In this document: positions 1 to 10,544 of the stretch, piece by piece
How positions within the stretch are numbered: the first letter of the stretch is position 1
How the letters are laid out: each line of letters opens with the position of its first letter
Assembly (NCBI GenBank): GCA_947359465.1
Contig: OX375872.1
Coordinates: 140,627,608 to 140,691,607, forward strand
Length of the DNA: 64,000 bases
Source: Metellina segmentata
Lineage: Eukaryota; Arthropoda; Arachnida; Araneae; Tetragnathidae
Direction of reading: 5' to 3'
Program-made: the position numbers and the translations under genes
The notes under the pieces: generated by a model
The model's input: the letters and a program-made list of their open reading frames with translations, nothing else
Told to the model about the DNA's origin: nothing
The model's database searches: none

Positions 1-196
1 GTGGCCTCAAATGTCCTTACGTTGGAGTGGCTTGGAGAGTGGGGTGCCAGCTTAAGTGTTGCATCGTCACTTGACCGTGGTTCGAAAATACGTGGTGTTG
101 TCCAAAGATGTTTCTCTTTAGGATTGATCCCGGATCGTCACCAATAGCCCGATGTGTTTCTTCAGTGGGACGTTAATTAAAATACCTACATACCAG
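1..196 (+). repeat. SINE body, old 5'-truncated copy
   Basis: Diverged copy of the tRNA-derived SINE that recurs through the window. It carries the shared body words (GGAGAGTGGGGTGCCAG, TTGACCGTGGTTC, CCAATAGCCCG) and the end word GACGTTAATTAA. It starts at or before the window edge, so the head is not visible. Confidence 0.75.
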
Positions 197-224
197 TTCT
201 GTGTTTCTGTTAACACAGAACTCA

Positions 225-418
225 AAGGTAATTGGGTTGGGTTGGTGTGGAAGTTTGGAGAGTGGGGTGCCAGCTCAGGTGTTGCTTCGTCATCTGACCG
301 TGGTTCAAAATTACGACGTGTTGTCCTTGGATCTTTCCCTCAAGGGACTGATCCCGGACCGTCGTCAATTGACCGTTGTGTTGCTCTAGTACGACGTTAA
401 CTAAAATTACCATTACCA
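225..418 (+). repeat. SINE body, young 5'-truncated copy
   Basis: Close match to the younger SINE body. It begins inside the body and ends with the typical ACGTTAACTAAAATTACCATTACC tail region. The open frames across it are artefacts of the repeat. Confidence 0.8.
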
Positions 419-775
419 AAGGTAATTAGTAATTATTAGTTAATGTCGTATTAGAGCAACACAACGGTCTTTTGACGACGATCCAGGTAAGGTAAGGTTA
501 GGAAAGGTAATTTTAATTAACGTCATACTAGAGCAAAAAAAAGAGGTTATTGACAACGGTCCGGGATCAATCCCCTAATGAAAGATCCGAGGACAACACC
601 ACGTAATTTTGATACACGGTCAGATGACGAAGCAACACCTGAGCTTGTACCCCACTCTCCAAACTTCTACACCAACCCAACGTGAGGACATTCGGCCCCG
701 ACAGATTTAAAGTTCCCCAGCCTTCTCTACACCACCATATGCTCACAAATATCCATGCACTGACCCAGATTCGAA
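419..775 (-). repeat. SINE copies, minus strand, two joined pieces
   Basis: A short SINE 3' fragment (about 419-512) abuts a longer minus-strand copy (about 513-775). The longer copy runs back through the body and into the tRNA-like head, where a degraded B box is visible near 765-775. It lies tail-to-tail with the plus copy to its left. Confidence 0.7.
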
Positions 776-1542
776 ATATTTACTGTAACCGTGACTGTGA
801 TGAAAACAAACAAACCGGTATTTAAAATAAAATATTAATCTGTAAACAGTTAAACATGATCCTTACGTTTTTTAATTTGTTATGAAAAAATACCTATTCT
901 CGCCGTGCATTGAATGCTTTTTATATTAATCCTTTTCTCATTTGGAGATAACTGGTGTTTCTCGAAACGTGTGCTGTTGCTGTCTTTCTTGTATTCTTTC
1001 ATTATATTGTATAATGTTGGACTGGATTATCTAGATGGAACTACTTCGAAAGTGTTGGTTCCGTTGAATTTTAAATCATCCCGTAACAAGTAAAACTATT
1101 CAAATACTTTCTTGCATTTTGTGATTTTATGTTGAATGATTGTTACAAGCATCTAATCATGAACGAATTCTGTGTCTTGGTAGAAAAAGGGCCAATGTCC
1201 ATTGTGCGATTTTTCTAACACCTGATTTAAAAGTTTTTTTTTTTTTTTTTTTTTTTTCAAATTTATTAATGCAGCCTACAGAGAATACTTTCTATGATTT
1301 GAAACTCATGGTGTGTTGACTTTCTATTATAACTTTCCCTTGCAGTGATTAGTTGGTATAATTTAAAATCAGCCCATTTGGACGTCCCTTTTTTCTAAAG
1401 AGGCACAGAATTAATTTTCACTAAATATAAAAGAAATGATTATATAATTTCAATGCTAGATCTGCCTTCTCTTATGTTCATGAATCTACATATTGCATGA
1501 TATCCAAAAGTTCTATTTGAATATGCAGGAAACAGTGTATTT
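776..1542. other. AT-rich stretch without recognisable gene
   Basis: No coding frame, RNA gene or known repeat was recognised. A homopolymer T tract lies near 1235-1258. Confidence 0.5.
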
Positions 1543-1688
1543 GGTTATAGGGTGGAGTTGTCGTTCACTGTAAGACGTTTGTCGCCAAATCAAGATGGCA
1601 GCAAAATCCACACTGTGAACCTTTGCATATATGGAAACGACGAATGCACAAATAAACAATAAAGAGTAAAGAAAATTAAACTTGCCCT

Positions 1689-2642
1689 CTATTGTTGGGG
1701 GTAAATTTTAGCAATTTCCTCTAGAAATGCAAGATAAATTCTTTGTATCTCCGTCCCGAGGGGATTACGCCGCCAAATGTATTCGACGAGGAAACCGTCA
1801 AACTGACCCTTAATGTGGTTGGTTCCCACGTTAAGGGTCAGTTTGACGGTACCCCACGTACCCTTGATCGCATTGGTATGAACTCCTGTAGCCTATTCCA
1901 TAAAGTGCTGACTATGGTTGACAGTCTTATGCTGGAATCGATAACCCTTGAACTCCTCGTCCTTCGGGTTACCGATAGCAGCATAAGACTTGCAACAGTC
2001 AGACACTATTATAGTTCCCGGCAAAATTCTTTCGCGAATAACTTCAGTCAAAACAGTCTTACTCCTATCATTCACTACAACCATAAAACATTTATCCGTT
2101 CCTCTTTCAAGTCCTCCAAATACCCATTTACCTTCCACTCGTTGACCCTTATTATACTTCCTTTTGCCAAACTTGCTCTCATCAATTTCAACCGTCTTTC
2201 CTTCTCCTCCAATCTTTCCATTAAATTTAAAGTAAGCATCCACACACTTACAAAAATTATACCAGTCAGTCATAGTATGTGTTGCCACATCTATCTCATT
2301 CATAACACTTTTAATTGAAATATCATTCACCCAGTACCACGTTATCAACAGAATCTTACAAATATGCAAATGACTACTTTCAAACCATGTATTCTTTCGC
2401 ACAGATCTCTTTCTATAATGCCCATTCCTTGTACACCTCCATTCATACTTATCAGTCAAATCCTTTCTTAATTTTAAACCCATTTCATTCCCACATTCAG
2501 GACATTTCACACTCTTAGCAATCAAATTAACTTTCTGGCACCATTCAATAACTTTTATGCTCTCCGGATCATGTTTACCTTCATCAAACATTTGTGCAAA
2601 AAAATAAGAATTTAAACAGTTAGTAATACCATCTACTGCCAT
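1689..2642 (-). pseudogene. Merlin (ISXO2-like) transposase, inactivated
   Basis: Cut-and-paste transposase of the IS1016/ISXO2-like DDE class. From the ATG at 2640-2642 the frame shows a zinc-ribbon-like CPECG motif, a WRC motif, the first acidic catalytic site in VEIDESKFGKRKYNKG, and the second in TIIVSDCCKSY. A TAG stop at 1893-1895 breaks the frame directly after NHSQHFME. The same frame continues through HTNAIKGTWG and HIKGQFDGFLVEYIWRR to a stop at 1689-1691, for a total of about 317 codons, which is normal for the family. The usual third catalytic Glu in the NAIEG-type motif is Lys here. The stop and the lost catalytic residue independently show inactivity. A perfect 20-bp inverted repeat sits in the distal part. 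Confidence 0.9.
1794..1850. repeat. Perfect 20-bp inverted repeat in transposase
   Basis: The arms 1794-1813 and 1831-1850 are exact reverse complements (left arm ACCGTCAAACTGACCCTTAA) with a 17-bp spacer. The repeat lies inside the Merlin transposase frame. Confidence 0.9.
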
Positions 2643-3249
2643 ACCTAATCGAGGGTAAAATCCAAAACTCCGACAAAAGCGAAAATGAACAAAAAATCCA
2701 AAGCGAAAATGAACCAAAATTCCAAATCAATGTAAAAAGGGTGGCTCTGTAACAATTCGACCGAAGCAACAAAAAAATAACATCCAACTGAATAATATCA
2801 TTTTAACAAACCTGGTAACAAGCGTTAACCAATGAAACAAGGCAAAAAAATATGAATCTGTACCATTCAGAGCGTGGGAGTGCGGAGAAAAAAAAGAGAA
2901 ATTTTGCAGATAGGGTTGGCATACAAAAAACGCCAAATGTGAAGAAAAACCATAAAAGGTGAAGGTTACCATATTTTGTGACAAATCGCCTTCTTACCGT
3001 GAACGACAACTCCACCGGTTATAGTATTATTCCTGTCCAATATTTCTTTGTGTCCTGCTATTAAAATTGTGTACAGCTTTGATATGAAAACCATGTTTTG
3101 CTATACTTCTAATGTTGCCAAGTTCTTCTGAAGGGAAGAATTTCTTTGAACTATACCAGTTTAGGCTTTGTGAAAAATAATTAAAATATTAAAGAATTTT
3201 AATAATTGAAACATTCCTAAGAATAAATTATTAGCAATTCCTCCATTTC

Positions 3250-3530
3250 CTAAAGTTGTCCCTAGCATTCTGAGGGTTGTGAGTTCGAATCCAACTAAAG
3301 ACTCATGTACAAAGAGGGCTGGTTCACGTTAAATCCATCATAGTGTGAAAAGTCCTCATGTTGGCATATGTGGAAGTTTGTAGAATGTGGTGCCAGTTCA
3401 GGTGTTGCCTCTTCATTGGACCGTGGTGTAGTCCTTGAATCTTTTCCTTTGGGGATTGATCCTCAACCATCACCAATAGCCCGTTGTGTTGCTCCAGTGT
3501 GAAGTTAATTAAAAAATACCAAAACCTAAA
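3250..3530 (+). repeat. SINE, older subfamily with second head type
   Basis: The tRNA-like B box appears as GGGTTGTGAGTTCGAATCC near 3268. The linker is followed by the common SINE body, and the copy ends at GTGAAGTTAATTAA. The head differs from the GGTATAGTGGTTAAGG head of the young copies. Confidence 0.7.
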
Positions 3531-4798
3531 GTTGCCCCACTTCAAATTTTGCAAAAGAGAACACCTTGAAACTTATCTAGTACTACACTAAATACAGAGG
3601 ACATAAAAAAAAATAATAATAATAATGTTTTACAAAAATTAATAAGCGCTTCAAATAAAAGCCAGAAGCGATACTGCCTGATGTGACTGCACTTGGCCAT
3701 GTTTAAAATATGAACTGAAAGTTTTAATTCTTCAAATCTACAGGAAGCAGAAAAGAATTGGAAAAAATCAAACATGAAAAATCAGGATATTAGCTATAAC
3801 GGAATAATTGTAAAAAGAATTTGGACCAATAAAGTCAAAGGATAATCAAATAGAAGGGAAAAAACATTGTTATAACGTAAAAATTGGAAATTTTTTTAAA
3901 CCAATGATAGCAAAGGACAACAAAACGGAAATGAAATAAACATTCCAAAGTATTTTTAAACGAAAAAGGGTAGGAAAGGAAAATTTTAACTTCACCAGGT
4001 TGCCACAGTTCTAATACAGCAGAGTTGCCTTTACCTGCCACAGCTCACTAAAAAAAGTTGATCAAAAGTGTTGCCTCAAAAAGTGTACTGTAGTTGTGGA
4101 ATTAATGGTGTACCATATATCTGACCTTATTTATCAGTATGGTCAGGGTTTCTCACATCACTACCATCTTTTCTTTTTTACGGACCGAGGCTTCTAACGT
4201 CATTTAACTGCTTATTTCATCTACAATCAGCCTTACTTTCAATTACAAAAGAAAACATGCTATAGCCATTTTTTGATATAGAGTAAATTTTACTGTTTAT
4301 CTGTAACAGTTTGCTGTCTTTCTAATTAGAAAAACATTTAAACTACTGAAATTAATTTTCCTTACCTAATGCCACATTATTTTGTATTAAAAGTCCTGGC
4401 CTCATAGAGGTTCCTCTAGAGGCTCTTGGGAATTTTGCGGCTTACTGAGGGACTGCCGGGAATTCATTTCTGGAGACACTAAAGCTAGCAATACAACTTT
4501 TGTTACATGAAGATCTTAACCCTATCATAATTTAAAATTTCTCTAAAACTAACTTATGATTTATCTATAGATTAATTTTTAAGGTCATATATCCTAGTGA
4601 ATGATAATTTAATAAGCTATTAATTAATCTAATAACTTATTTTAATGTCACAAAACACTATTAGAAAATTTTTAAATGCATACCATTTAAAAAAAAGTAG
4701 CATTACTTGGTAAGAAGGCAGTGCTCTCATGCCATGCCACAGTCAAATTTATTTACAAGGGAAGGATGTGAATTTGGGACTGATATATTTATATAGTA
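3531..4798. other. AT-rich stretch without recognisable gene
   Basis: Short frames on the minus strand (3542-4041) have no family features. Nothing else was recognised. Confidence 0.45.
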
Positions 4799-5587
4799 CT
4801 TAGCCACTGCGTGGCTAGATCGGCGTTGCCTGTGCCAGTTGCTTTTGTGGGGTTATTGGTTTGCTTCGCAAATGAAATGGAAATTCATAGCCTATTGGAT
4901 AACAGCCATAACAGAGTTGCCCTTGACAGTTCTTTTCATGGGGGTCACATCACCTGTGTTGTTAGTATGCTTCGCAAACCAAAAAATATAAATATTTAAT
5001 TGAAAAATTCTTTATTAAAAGAAAATCAAATGTATAAGGTATATCATATGTTGTAAAATTTTCCGCAGTTTTCAAATCCGTTAACATTTTTATTCTGTCT
5101 TTGACGATTGCTGTGATAGATAAAAGCACTGAAGAACGCCAGTGATAACTTTAATAATTTATTTTGCTTCACTCAAAACCGTTTCTCATGAAATCAAAAT
5201 GAATTAATCTTAAATGAAATGAAGGCACTTGAATCTGTTTGCTACCATTCCCATTTGGAAGGTGAAAAAAATTGTCATGGTTCCAAAGGCTAACATCAAT
5301 AGTGACATCAAGTCAGAGGGAAAAAGGTCAAAATTATGGTGCTTCTTCATTTGAGGTTTGGGTAATGTCATATTCCAAAAAAAGAAAGAATGATGAAAAA
5401 ACTAATAAATTCATTTTAAAATGTTCTAAATTAAATTTTAAAATTTGGTGTGACCCAAAAATTGCAAAAAGTTTGGACTACCTGTGTGCCAAATCCCATT
5501 ACTGTAAATGCCATAGATTCGTCAGGACTTTGATAACAGAAGGAAGGATGGAAAACAGACAAACACTTCCTTTTATAATAGTAGAGA
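4799..5587 (-). mobile_element. Non-autonomous Helitron, family 1
   Basis: The minus-strand element has its 3' end at 4799, a hairpin with arms TAGCCAC/GTGGCTA. Its 5' end at 5587 reads TCTCTACTATTATAAAAGG on the minus strand. The element is bounded by A on the left and T on the right, as expected for insertion between A and T. No Rep/helicase coding was seen. The 115-codon frame at 5272-5619 runs against the element and extends past it, so I do not call it a gene. Confidence 0.75.
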
Positions 5588-5701
5588 TTGTCCCTTTGCA
5601 CTTGTATTTATTCTCCTAGGAAGTACTATCCTACATAAACATTTTCAATTTGGCAAGCCAAAGTTTACATGTAATTGACAAAACAGTGAAAATTATTTGT
5701 G

Positions 5702-5963
5702 ATTTTAAAAATTGCTTGCATTGTTTCATGTAAACAAATAGGTATATACGAGTTGACTAATATTCAATTGGGTTTAGGATGAATGACTGCTTTTTAAGTG
5801 CTTGGTTTGACTTAAAAAGGAAAATCAGATTTTAAGATGTTGAATGCAGAAGATAATTTTAAAAATTGCTTGCATTGTTTAATGTAAACAAATAGGTCAA
5901 TTGGGGTTTGGATAAATGACTGCTTTTTAAACTGCTTGGTTTGACTTAAAAAGGAAAATCAGA
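5702..5963. repeat. Tandem duplication, about 153-bp period
   Basis: The word ATTTTAAAAATTGCTTGCAT starts at 5702 and again at about 5855. Both copies continue through AATGACTGCTTTTTAA and GGTTTGACTTAAAAAGG with few differences. Confidence 0.8.
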
Positions 5964-6739
5964 CAAGAATTCTTACGTTTGAATTAAGTTCTGAGATCTC
6001 AAGTGCACATAAAAGGCTGAATTCAACTTCGATAAATTTGTGTTCAATTTCAATCTTACTTGAACTGTTTTTTCGCTTTCGACTTAAGCTATTTGTCAAC
6101 CCTTGTGAATTGTTCAAAGTGGTGTTGGGATTACCACATTATGAAGATAATTGCCTGCTCTTCATAATCGCGAATCTATCAATAAGAAACTAAATTACAT
6201 ACTCAGCTGAATCCAATTGAAACATGTTAGTTTATTTTCTGACCAGCGAAAAGCAAATAGGGGAGGTAGCCCTCAAGATGAATATTTTTGGGACAGGAAA
6301 ATAAAAATAAAAGTTGTGATGAATGGGGAAAAAAGGGGCCCGGAAGTATCCAGAGCCAAGAAGTCTCAATGTTGGTACCACCTAAACATTTTTTAGAATA
6401 ATTAGTCACATTTGAAACATGAAACTTTTACTTGAATAAATATTAAAATAATACAATTGTAATAATTAAAAAAAAATTAATCTCTGTCAACCAAACAAAT
6501 TATTTATCAAATTTGTAAACAAAAACAATGCACTTAATCAGTTGATTGAGAAAATTAGGAGCAATTATATTGTCCCTGGAATATTCTTTTATGAATTAAG
6601 ATAATTGTGAAAAACGATTAATATTTTCAATAGCTATTCAATGTGAATAATTCAACATTATTTAAGTATAAAATTGTGTGTCACTTGAATCTCCGCAGAA
6701 ATTATATTTGTCTCATGCTTCAATAGCCTTTCTAATGTA
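5964..6739. other. AT-rich stretch without recognisable gene
   Basis: No gene or known repeat was recognised. Confidence 0.4.
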
Positions 6740-7235
6740 TCCCACAAGTATAAAACATTTGCCTATCTTTATTATTGGCGATAATCCAAGATTTGTGAAA
6801 TCGTAACTAATGAGGAACACATATCCGAATAATGTGCAAAACATCAGCCATGTTTGAACTAAGTTAACAGAAATAAAATATCCGATGGATTGGGAAATTC
6901 TATCACAAGTACAAAATGTTTGCCAGTCTATATGATGTATGAAATAAAATTCTCAAAATCCAAAAATCATAACTAATGAGGAACACATCTCATAATATAC
7001 AAAATATCAGCTGTTTGAACAACGTAAACACCAAGCAAAATACATTGGATTATAAAATATCGGCCAACTATAAAAAGTTTGCCGATATTCAGATGATATA
7101 TCTGAAATAAAATTATCTAAATGCAAAAGATGCAAATTCATAATTGCACAGGAACACATCCTGATAATGTGCAAAACATCAGTCATGTTTGAATATCGTA
7201 AACACCAAACAAAATTTGAAGGATTTGAATAAATT
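6740..7235. repeat. Three degenerate tandem copies, about 160 bp each
   Basis: Three diverged units begin near 6740, 6900 and 7059. Each contains a GAGGAACACAT-type word, a CAAAAYATCAGYC-type word, and TTTGCC plus a TGAAATAAAATT stretch. A 197-codon minus-strand frame (7007-7600) runs across the last units and shows internally repeated peptides. It looks like a product of the repeat, not a gene. Confidence 0.65.
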
Positions 7236-7740
7236 CTCCTGGTGAAGAGGAGACGAATTTGAAGAAATTCGAAAGGCGTAGTGTCAGTTGAATACCAATG
7301 TTCACACTTAACTTGGGCCGTTTTGAATTTAAAGATGAACTTTTCAAAAATTTCTGTAGTTAAATTCGGCCCTAAATTGATACATCCGTCTGAACTTTTC
7401 TGTAGTATGTGTATTGTGTTACCTAATCTTGTGATTTGAAGTGTTCTCGTATTCTTTCTCAGGCTTTGAAAGAGCTTTCCACTTAGGTTGGCTACAGTCT
7501 GCTGCTTATCCAAAGCAAGACATAGTGTGCTCATCTTCCTACCTGAATAGATGTTTTGTATTCTTGTCATAGGTTCTCTTTTACAGTGGTTAAAATCCAA
7601 TGGAGATCATCCAGATATTTGAAGCAGAACCACTTGAAGGCAATATGTTAAAATGCTACAAATTTCTGTTAATATAGTGTTTTGATTTCAAAAGATTAAA
7701 TCTTGGTATCTATTCAAAACTTAAAAATATCTGTATTTTC

Positions 7741-7742
7741 AG
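7741..7742 (+). promoter_or_regulatory. Splice acceptor before TASP1 coding exon
   Basis: A pyrimidine-rich CTGTATTTTCAG ends at 7742, 17 bases before the first ATG. This implies an upstream, probably 5'-untranslated exon that I could not place. Confidence 0.6.
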
Positions 7743-7759
7743 GTTTTAAAAGATTCTCA

Positions 7760-8863
7760 ATGTCAGGATTTGTTGCTGTGCATGTTGGTGCTGGCTACCA
7801 TGGCCCAAGTCGTAGATCATCCTACATGGAAACATGCAATGAAGCTTGTAAAGTGACTTGTGAAATGCTTAGAGGTGGGTGCAGTGCAGTGGAAGCAGTT
7901 ACAGCTGCTGTGTCTGTTATTGAAGACTGCCCTTTGACTAATGCTGGAATTGGCTCAAACCTGACTCTGATTGGAACTGTGGAATGTGATGCTGGTATTA
8001 TGGATGGTGCTACTCTGAACTTTGGTTCAGTCGGAAGCTTGTGCAATATAAAAAATCCTATAAAAGTTGCCCAAAAAGTACTTGAACAACAAAATCAGGG
8101 GTTGTTGTCCTGTGGCCGTATTCCCCCCTGTACTCTTGTTGGAAAAGGAGCTCAAGATTGGGCTTTAGCTCATGGGTTCGAGTTCACTCATAGCAACCAA
8201 CTTATGACAAAAATGTCTCAAGGATCTTATTTTAAGTATGCTCATTTAATTGATGAAGCCTCCAGTTCTGCTTCAAAGAAAAATATGCCCTCTGAGACAG
8301 CAAATCCTAATTCATTAGGTAAGCATGAATTGTTAGATACCGTAGGAGCTATCTGTGTTGATGCAATTGGGAATGTGTCCAGTGCTGTCTCTAGTGGGGG
8401 GTTACTTTTGAAAAATGCTGGTAGAATTGGACAATCCTCTATCTATGGATCAGGCTGTTGGGCTGAAAATTCTACAAATTGCGAAAAACCTGGTGTAGCA
8501 TGTAGTGTAACTGGTGTTGGAGAGTATTTGATTAAAACTGTATTTGCTAAAGAGTGGTGTCGGATAATGTATGAAAAACACGACTCTGCATTAGCGTTGC
8601 CTCAAGTATTTCGAAAACAATTTTTAGATAGCCCATACTTAAGGAATGTGGACTCTAAATTAGCTGGAATATTGAGTCTGAAGTATTATGCTCCGACTAA
8701 TGCCTGTGATTTGGCATGGGTGCACAACACAAAAACAATGATTTTGGGCTACATGAGTACATCAATGGGGAAACCAGTTTCCATGATATCAACTCAACCT
8801 CAAGGGTTTGAATCTGAAGACCACGTTGTGGGTAGTGAGAAACGAATTAAACTTGACCCTTGA
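7760..8863 (+). CDS. TASP1: Taspase 1 (threonine aspartase)
   Basis: Type-2 asparaginase (Ntn-hydrolase) family protease. In animals it cleaves after Asp in nuclear regulators such as MLL proteins and TFIIA. I chose the ATG at 7760 because it is the first ATG and lies just after a splice acceptor; upstream in-frame codons fall in the intron. The 367-residue product is shorter than the human protein of about 420. Visible motifs in order are VHVGAGYHGP near the N-terminus, TNAGIGSNL, IMDGATLNFG, GRIPPCTLVG, and the autocleavage site LLDTVGA, with nucleophile Thr194 following Asp193. SSGGLLLKNAGRIGQSS, GSGCWAEN and TGVGEYLI follow. The linker before DTVG is short. No stops or frameshifts interrupt the frame. 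All coding sequence is in one exon, unlike the many-exon vertebrate gene. An AATAAA lies 114 bases after the stop. Confidence 0.93.
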   Translation: MSGFVAVHVGAGYHGPSRRSSYMETCNEACKVTCEMLRGGCSAVEAVTAAVSVIEDCPLTNAGIGSNLTLIGTVECDAGIMDGATLNFGSVGSLCNIKNPIKVAQKVLEQQNQGLLSCGRIPPCTLVGKGAQDWALAHGFEFTHSNQLMTKMSQGSYFKYAHLIDEASSSASKKNMPSETANPNSLGKHELLDTVGAICVDAIGNVSSAVSSGGLLLKNAGRIGQSSIYGSGCWAENSTNCEKPGVACSVTGVGEYLIKTVFAKEWCRIMYEKHDSALALPQVFRKQFLDSPYLRNVDSKLAGILSLKYYAPTNACDLAWVHNTKTMILGYMSTSMGKPVSMISTQPQGFESEDHVVGSEKRIKLDP

Positions 8864-8976
8864 AAATTTAGTTTAAAATATTTCATTACTCTGATTCATT
8901 ATTGATTAAAGTAACATTTTTATAATTATTTTTTAAAGTCGGTTTGTGCAAGATTTAGTACTTAATTTGTGAAAAA

Positions 8977-8982
8977 AATAAA
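8977..8982 (+). terminator. Polyadenylation signal for TASP1
   Basis: AATAAA inside GAAAAAAATAAAATCG, 114 bases beyond the TGA stop, with T-rich sequence following. It is the best candidate for the mRNA 3' end. Confidence 0.55.
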
Positions 8983-9689
8983 ATCGACATGATTTTCATT
9001 TTGTCAAGCACAATTTGATAAGATATTCCTCCAGTTTCTTGTCATATTTCATAAAAGAATACGTTATTTTCAAAAAAAATTAATTATAACTTCCTGAGCA
9101 ACATGTTCATCATAACAGATTACATTGATACTTTGAGTATAAGAAAATATTACTTTACATGAACTGCATTTCATTAATAAGGTGACAATTCTGACATGTA
9201 ATGCATGTCCTGATGTTCTTGAAACTTTTCCTTTGTATAAAGTGACAAACTGTATAGATCCAAGAGTGTTTGCATTAAATTTGCTTACAAAGGCTGATAG
9301 AAGTGGCTAGACTTTTGAAACTACTTGTATGACCATTCATTTTTCTGACTAATCATTGTGCTTTAGTTATTTTACTTTCAGAAAGTATACCTGTTTCAAT
9401 GTCAACAGGCATGTATTCTGTATTAGTTCACTCAAATTCATGCAGTTGCTTAACCATCTATGCCTGCAGACTATTGATATAACAATTAAGATAGTTCAAA
9501 AACAGATTTTCTTTATGCAATTTCGATCTTATGTCGCAAATTCTTGGCCACAGAAAGGAATGCAAAGGCTAGAGTAATATTGGCTTATGTATGGCAGTCA
9601 TATATTGAAGGGGAATTTGAAATGAAAAGTTCCTGGTTCTATTGCTTGCCAAGTAAATGCTTTTTATCCTTAGCAAGTCTAGGCCTAAA
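8983..9689. other. Downstream flank of TASP1, no gene seen
   Basis: AT-rich sequence; no coding or repeat structure was recognised. Confidence 0.4.
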
Positions 9690-10544
9690 TGTAAGTACAG
9701 CAGGACCACATTCATGTGGATCATTCCAAGCCTGTCAAGAGTCACATGTCGATGATGATGGATGCATATTCTAAATGTTAGATGTGAACTAGTAATTCCT
9801 CTGCTGTGATAAATGTTTGTGATTGATTTCACTTGGATTGCAAAAATGTCTTGTCTCTGTGACAGTAGAATAATTTCTCTTCCAGAAATTTATTATTTGT
9901 TTCAAAGAATTGCATAGTGGTAGTCAGAACAGCACCTTGCCATTCCAAATCAAATAAACTGTAAAGATTTGTACATACAGCAGGGGCCCACACACATGGT
10001 GGGTTGCCAGATGGGGTCCTAGAACTCCTGGGGCCCAGTAAATGTGAAACATTATTTTGTGCTGTGAAATGTGCAGTCTAGATTATACAAAGCTTGTTGA
10101 GGGACATATATTTGTTATTATTGATGCATATTCTAAATGTATGGAAGAGTTATATGTGTACCATTAATTCTTAAATGATAAGTGTTCTTTGTTTTCACGT
10201 CTCAAATTGTTTAAGTCTTTTCTCAATGACAGTGAAACAGTTTCTCTAGTGCAGAATTTGAATCTTTTTTGCAAATAATTTAATGTCTCATCAGAACAGC
10301 ACCTTACCATTGCAATGAAAGACAAAAAATTCTTTGTAATTTATGCTTTTTAAATTATAAGAGTCTTGTCTTAGTGATAGCTGTTTCTCTAGTACAAAAT
10401 TTTCTTTTTTCCAAAGAATTGAATAGTGCACATTTGAATGCAACCTTACCATACAAAGTCCAATTGACTTTTTGTAAGAATCTTATGTACAACATAGCTG
10501 CCATACATGGTGGGTTGCTGGAATATGATTCTAGAGCTTGTAGG

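Larger units (their letters stand above)
1543..3024 (-). mobile_element. Merlin DNA transposon with 8-bp TSD
   Basis: The element occupies 1551-3016. Its ends are inverted repeats sharing GGTGGAGTTGTCGTTCAC at 1551 and, reversed, at 3016. It is flanked by a perfect 8-bp direct repeat GGTTATAG (1543-1550 and 3017-3024). An IS1016/ISXO2-type transposase lies between the ends on the minus strand. An 8-9 bp duplication plus this transposase type defines the Merlin superfamily. The transposase is broken, so the copy is dead. Confidence 0.92.

Noticed and set aside
1743..2518. Plus-strand frames of 191 and 67 codons
   Set aside because: They are antisense shadows of the Merlin transposase on the minus strand.
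5272..5619. 115-codon plus-strand frame rich in Lys and Cys
   Set aside because: It overlaps a non-autonomous Helitron and runs past its end. The related Helitron at 17174-17775 has the same sequence with a broken frame.
7007..7600. 197-codon minus-strand frame upstream of TASP1
   Set aside because: It has no ATG-supported family, and its peptide repeats itself because it crosses degenerate tandem DNA repeats.
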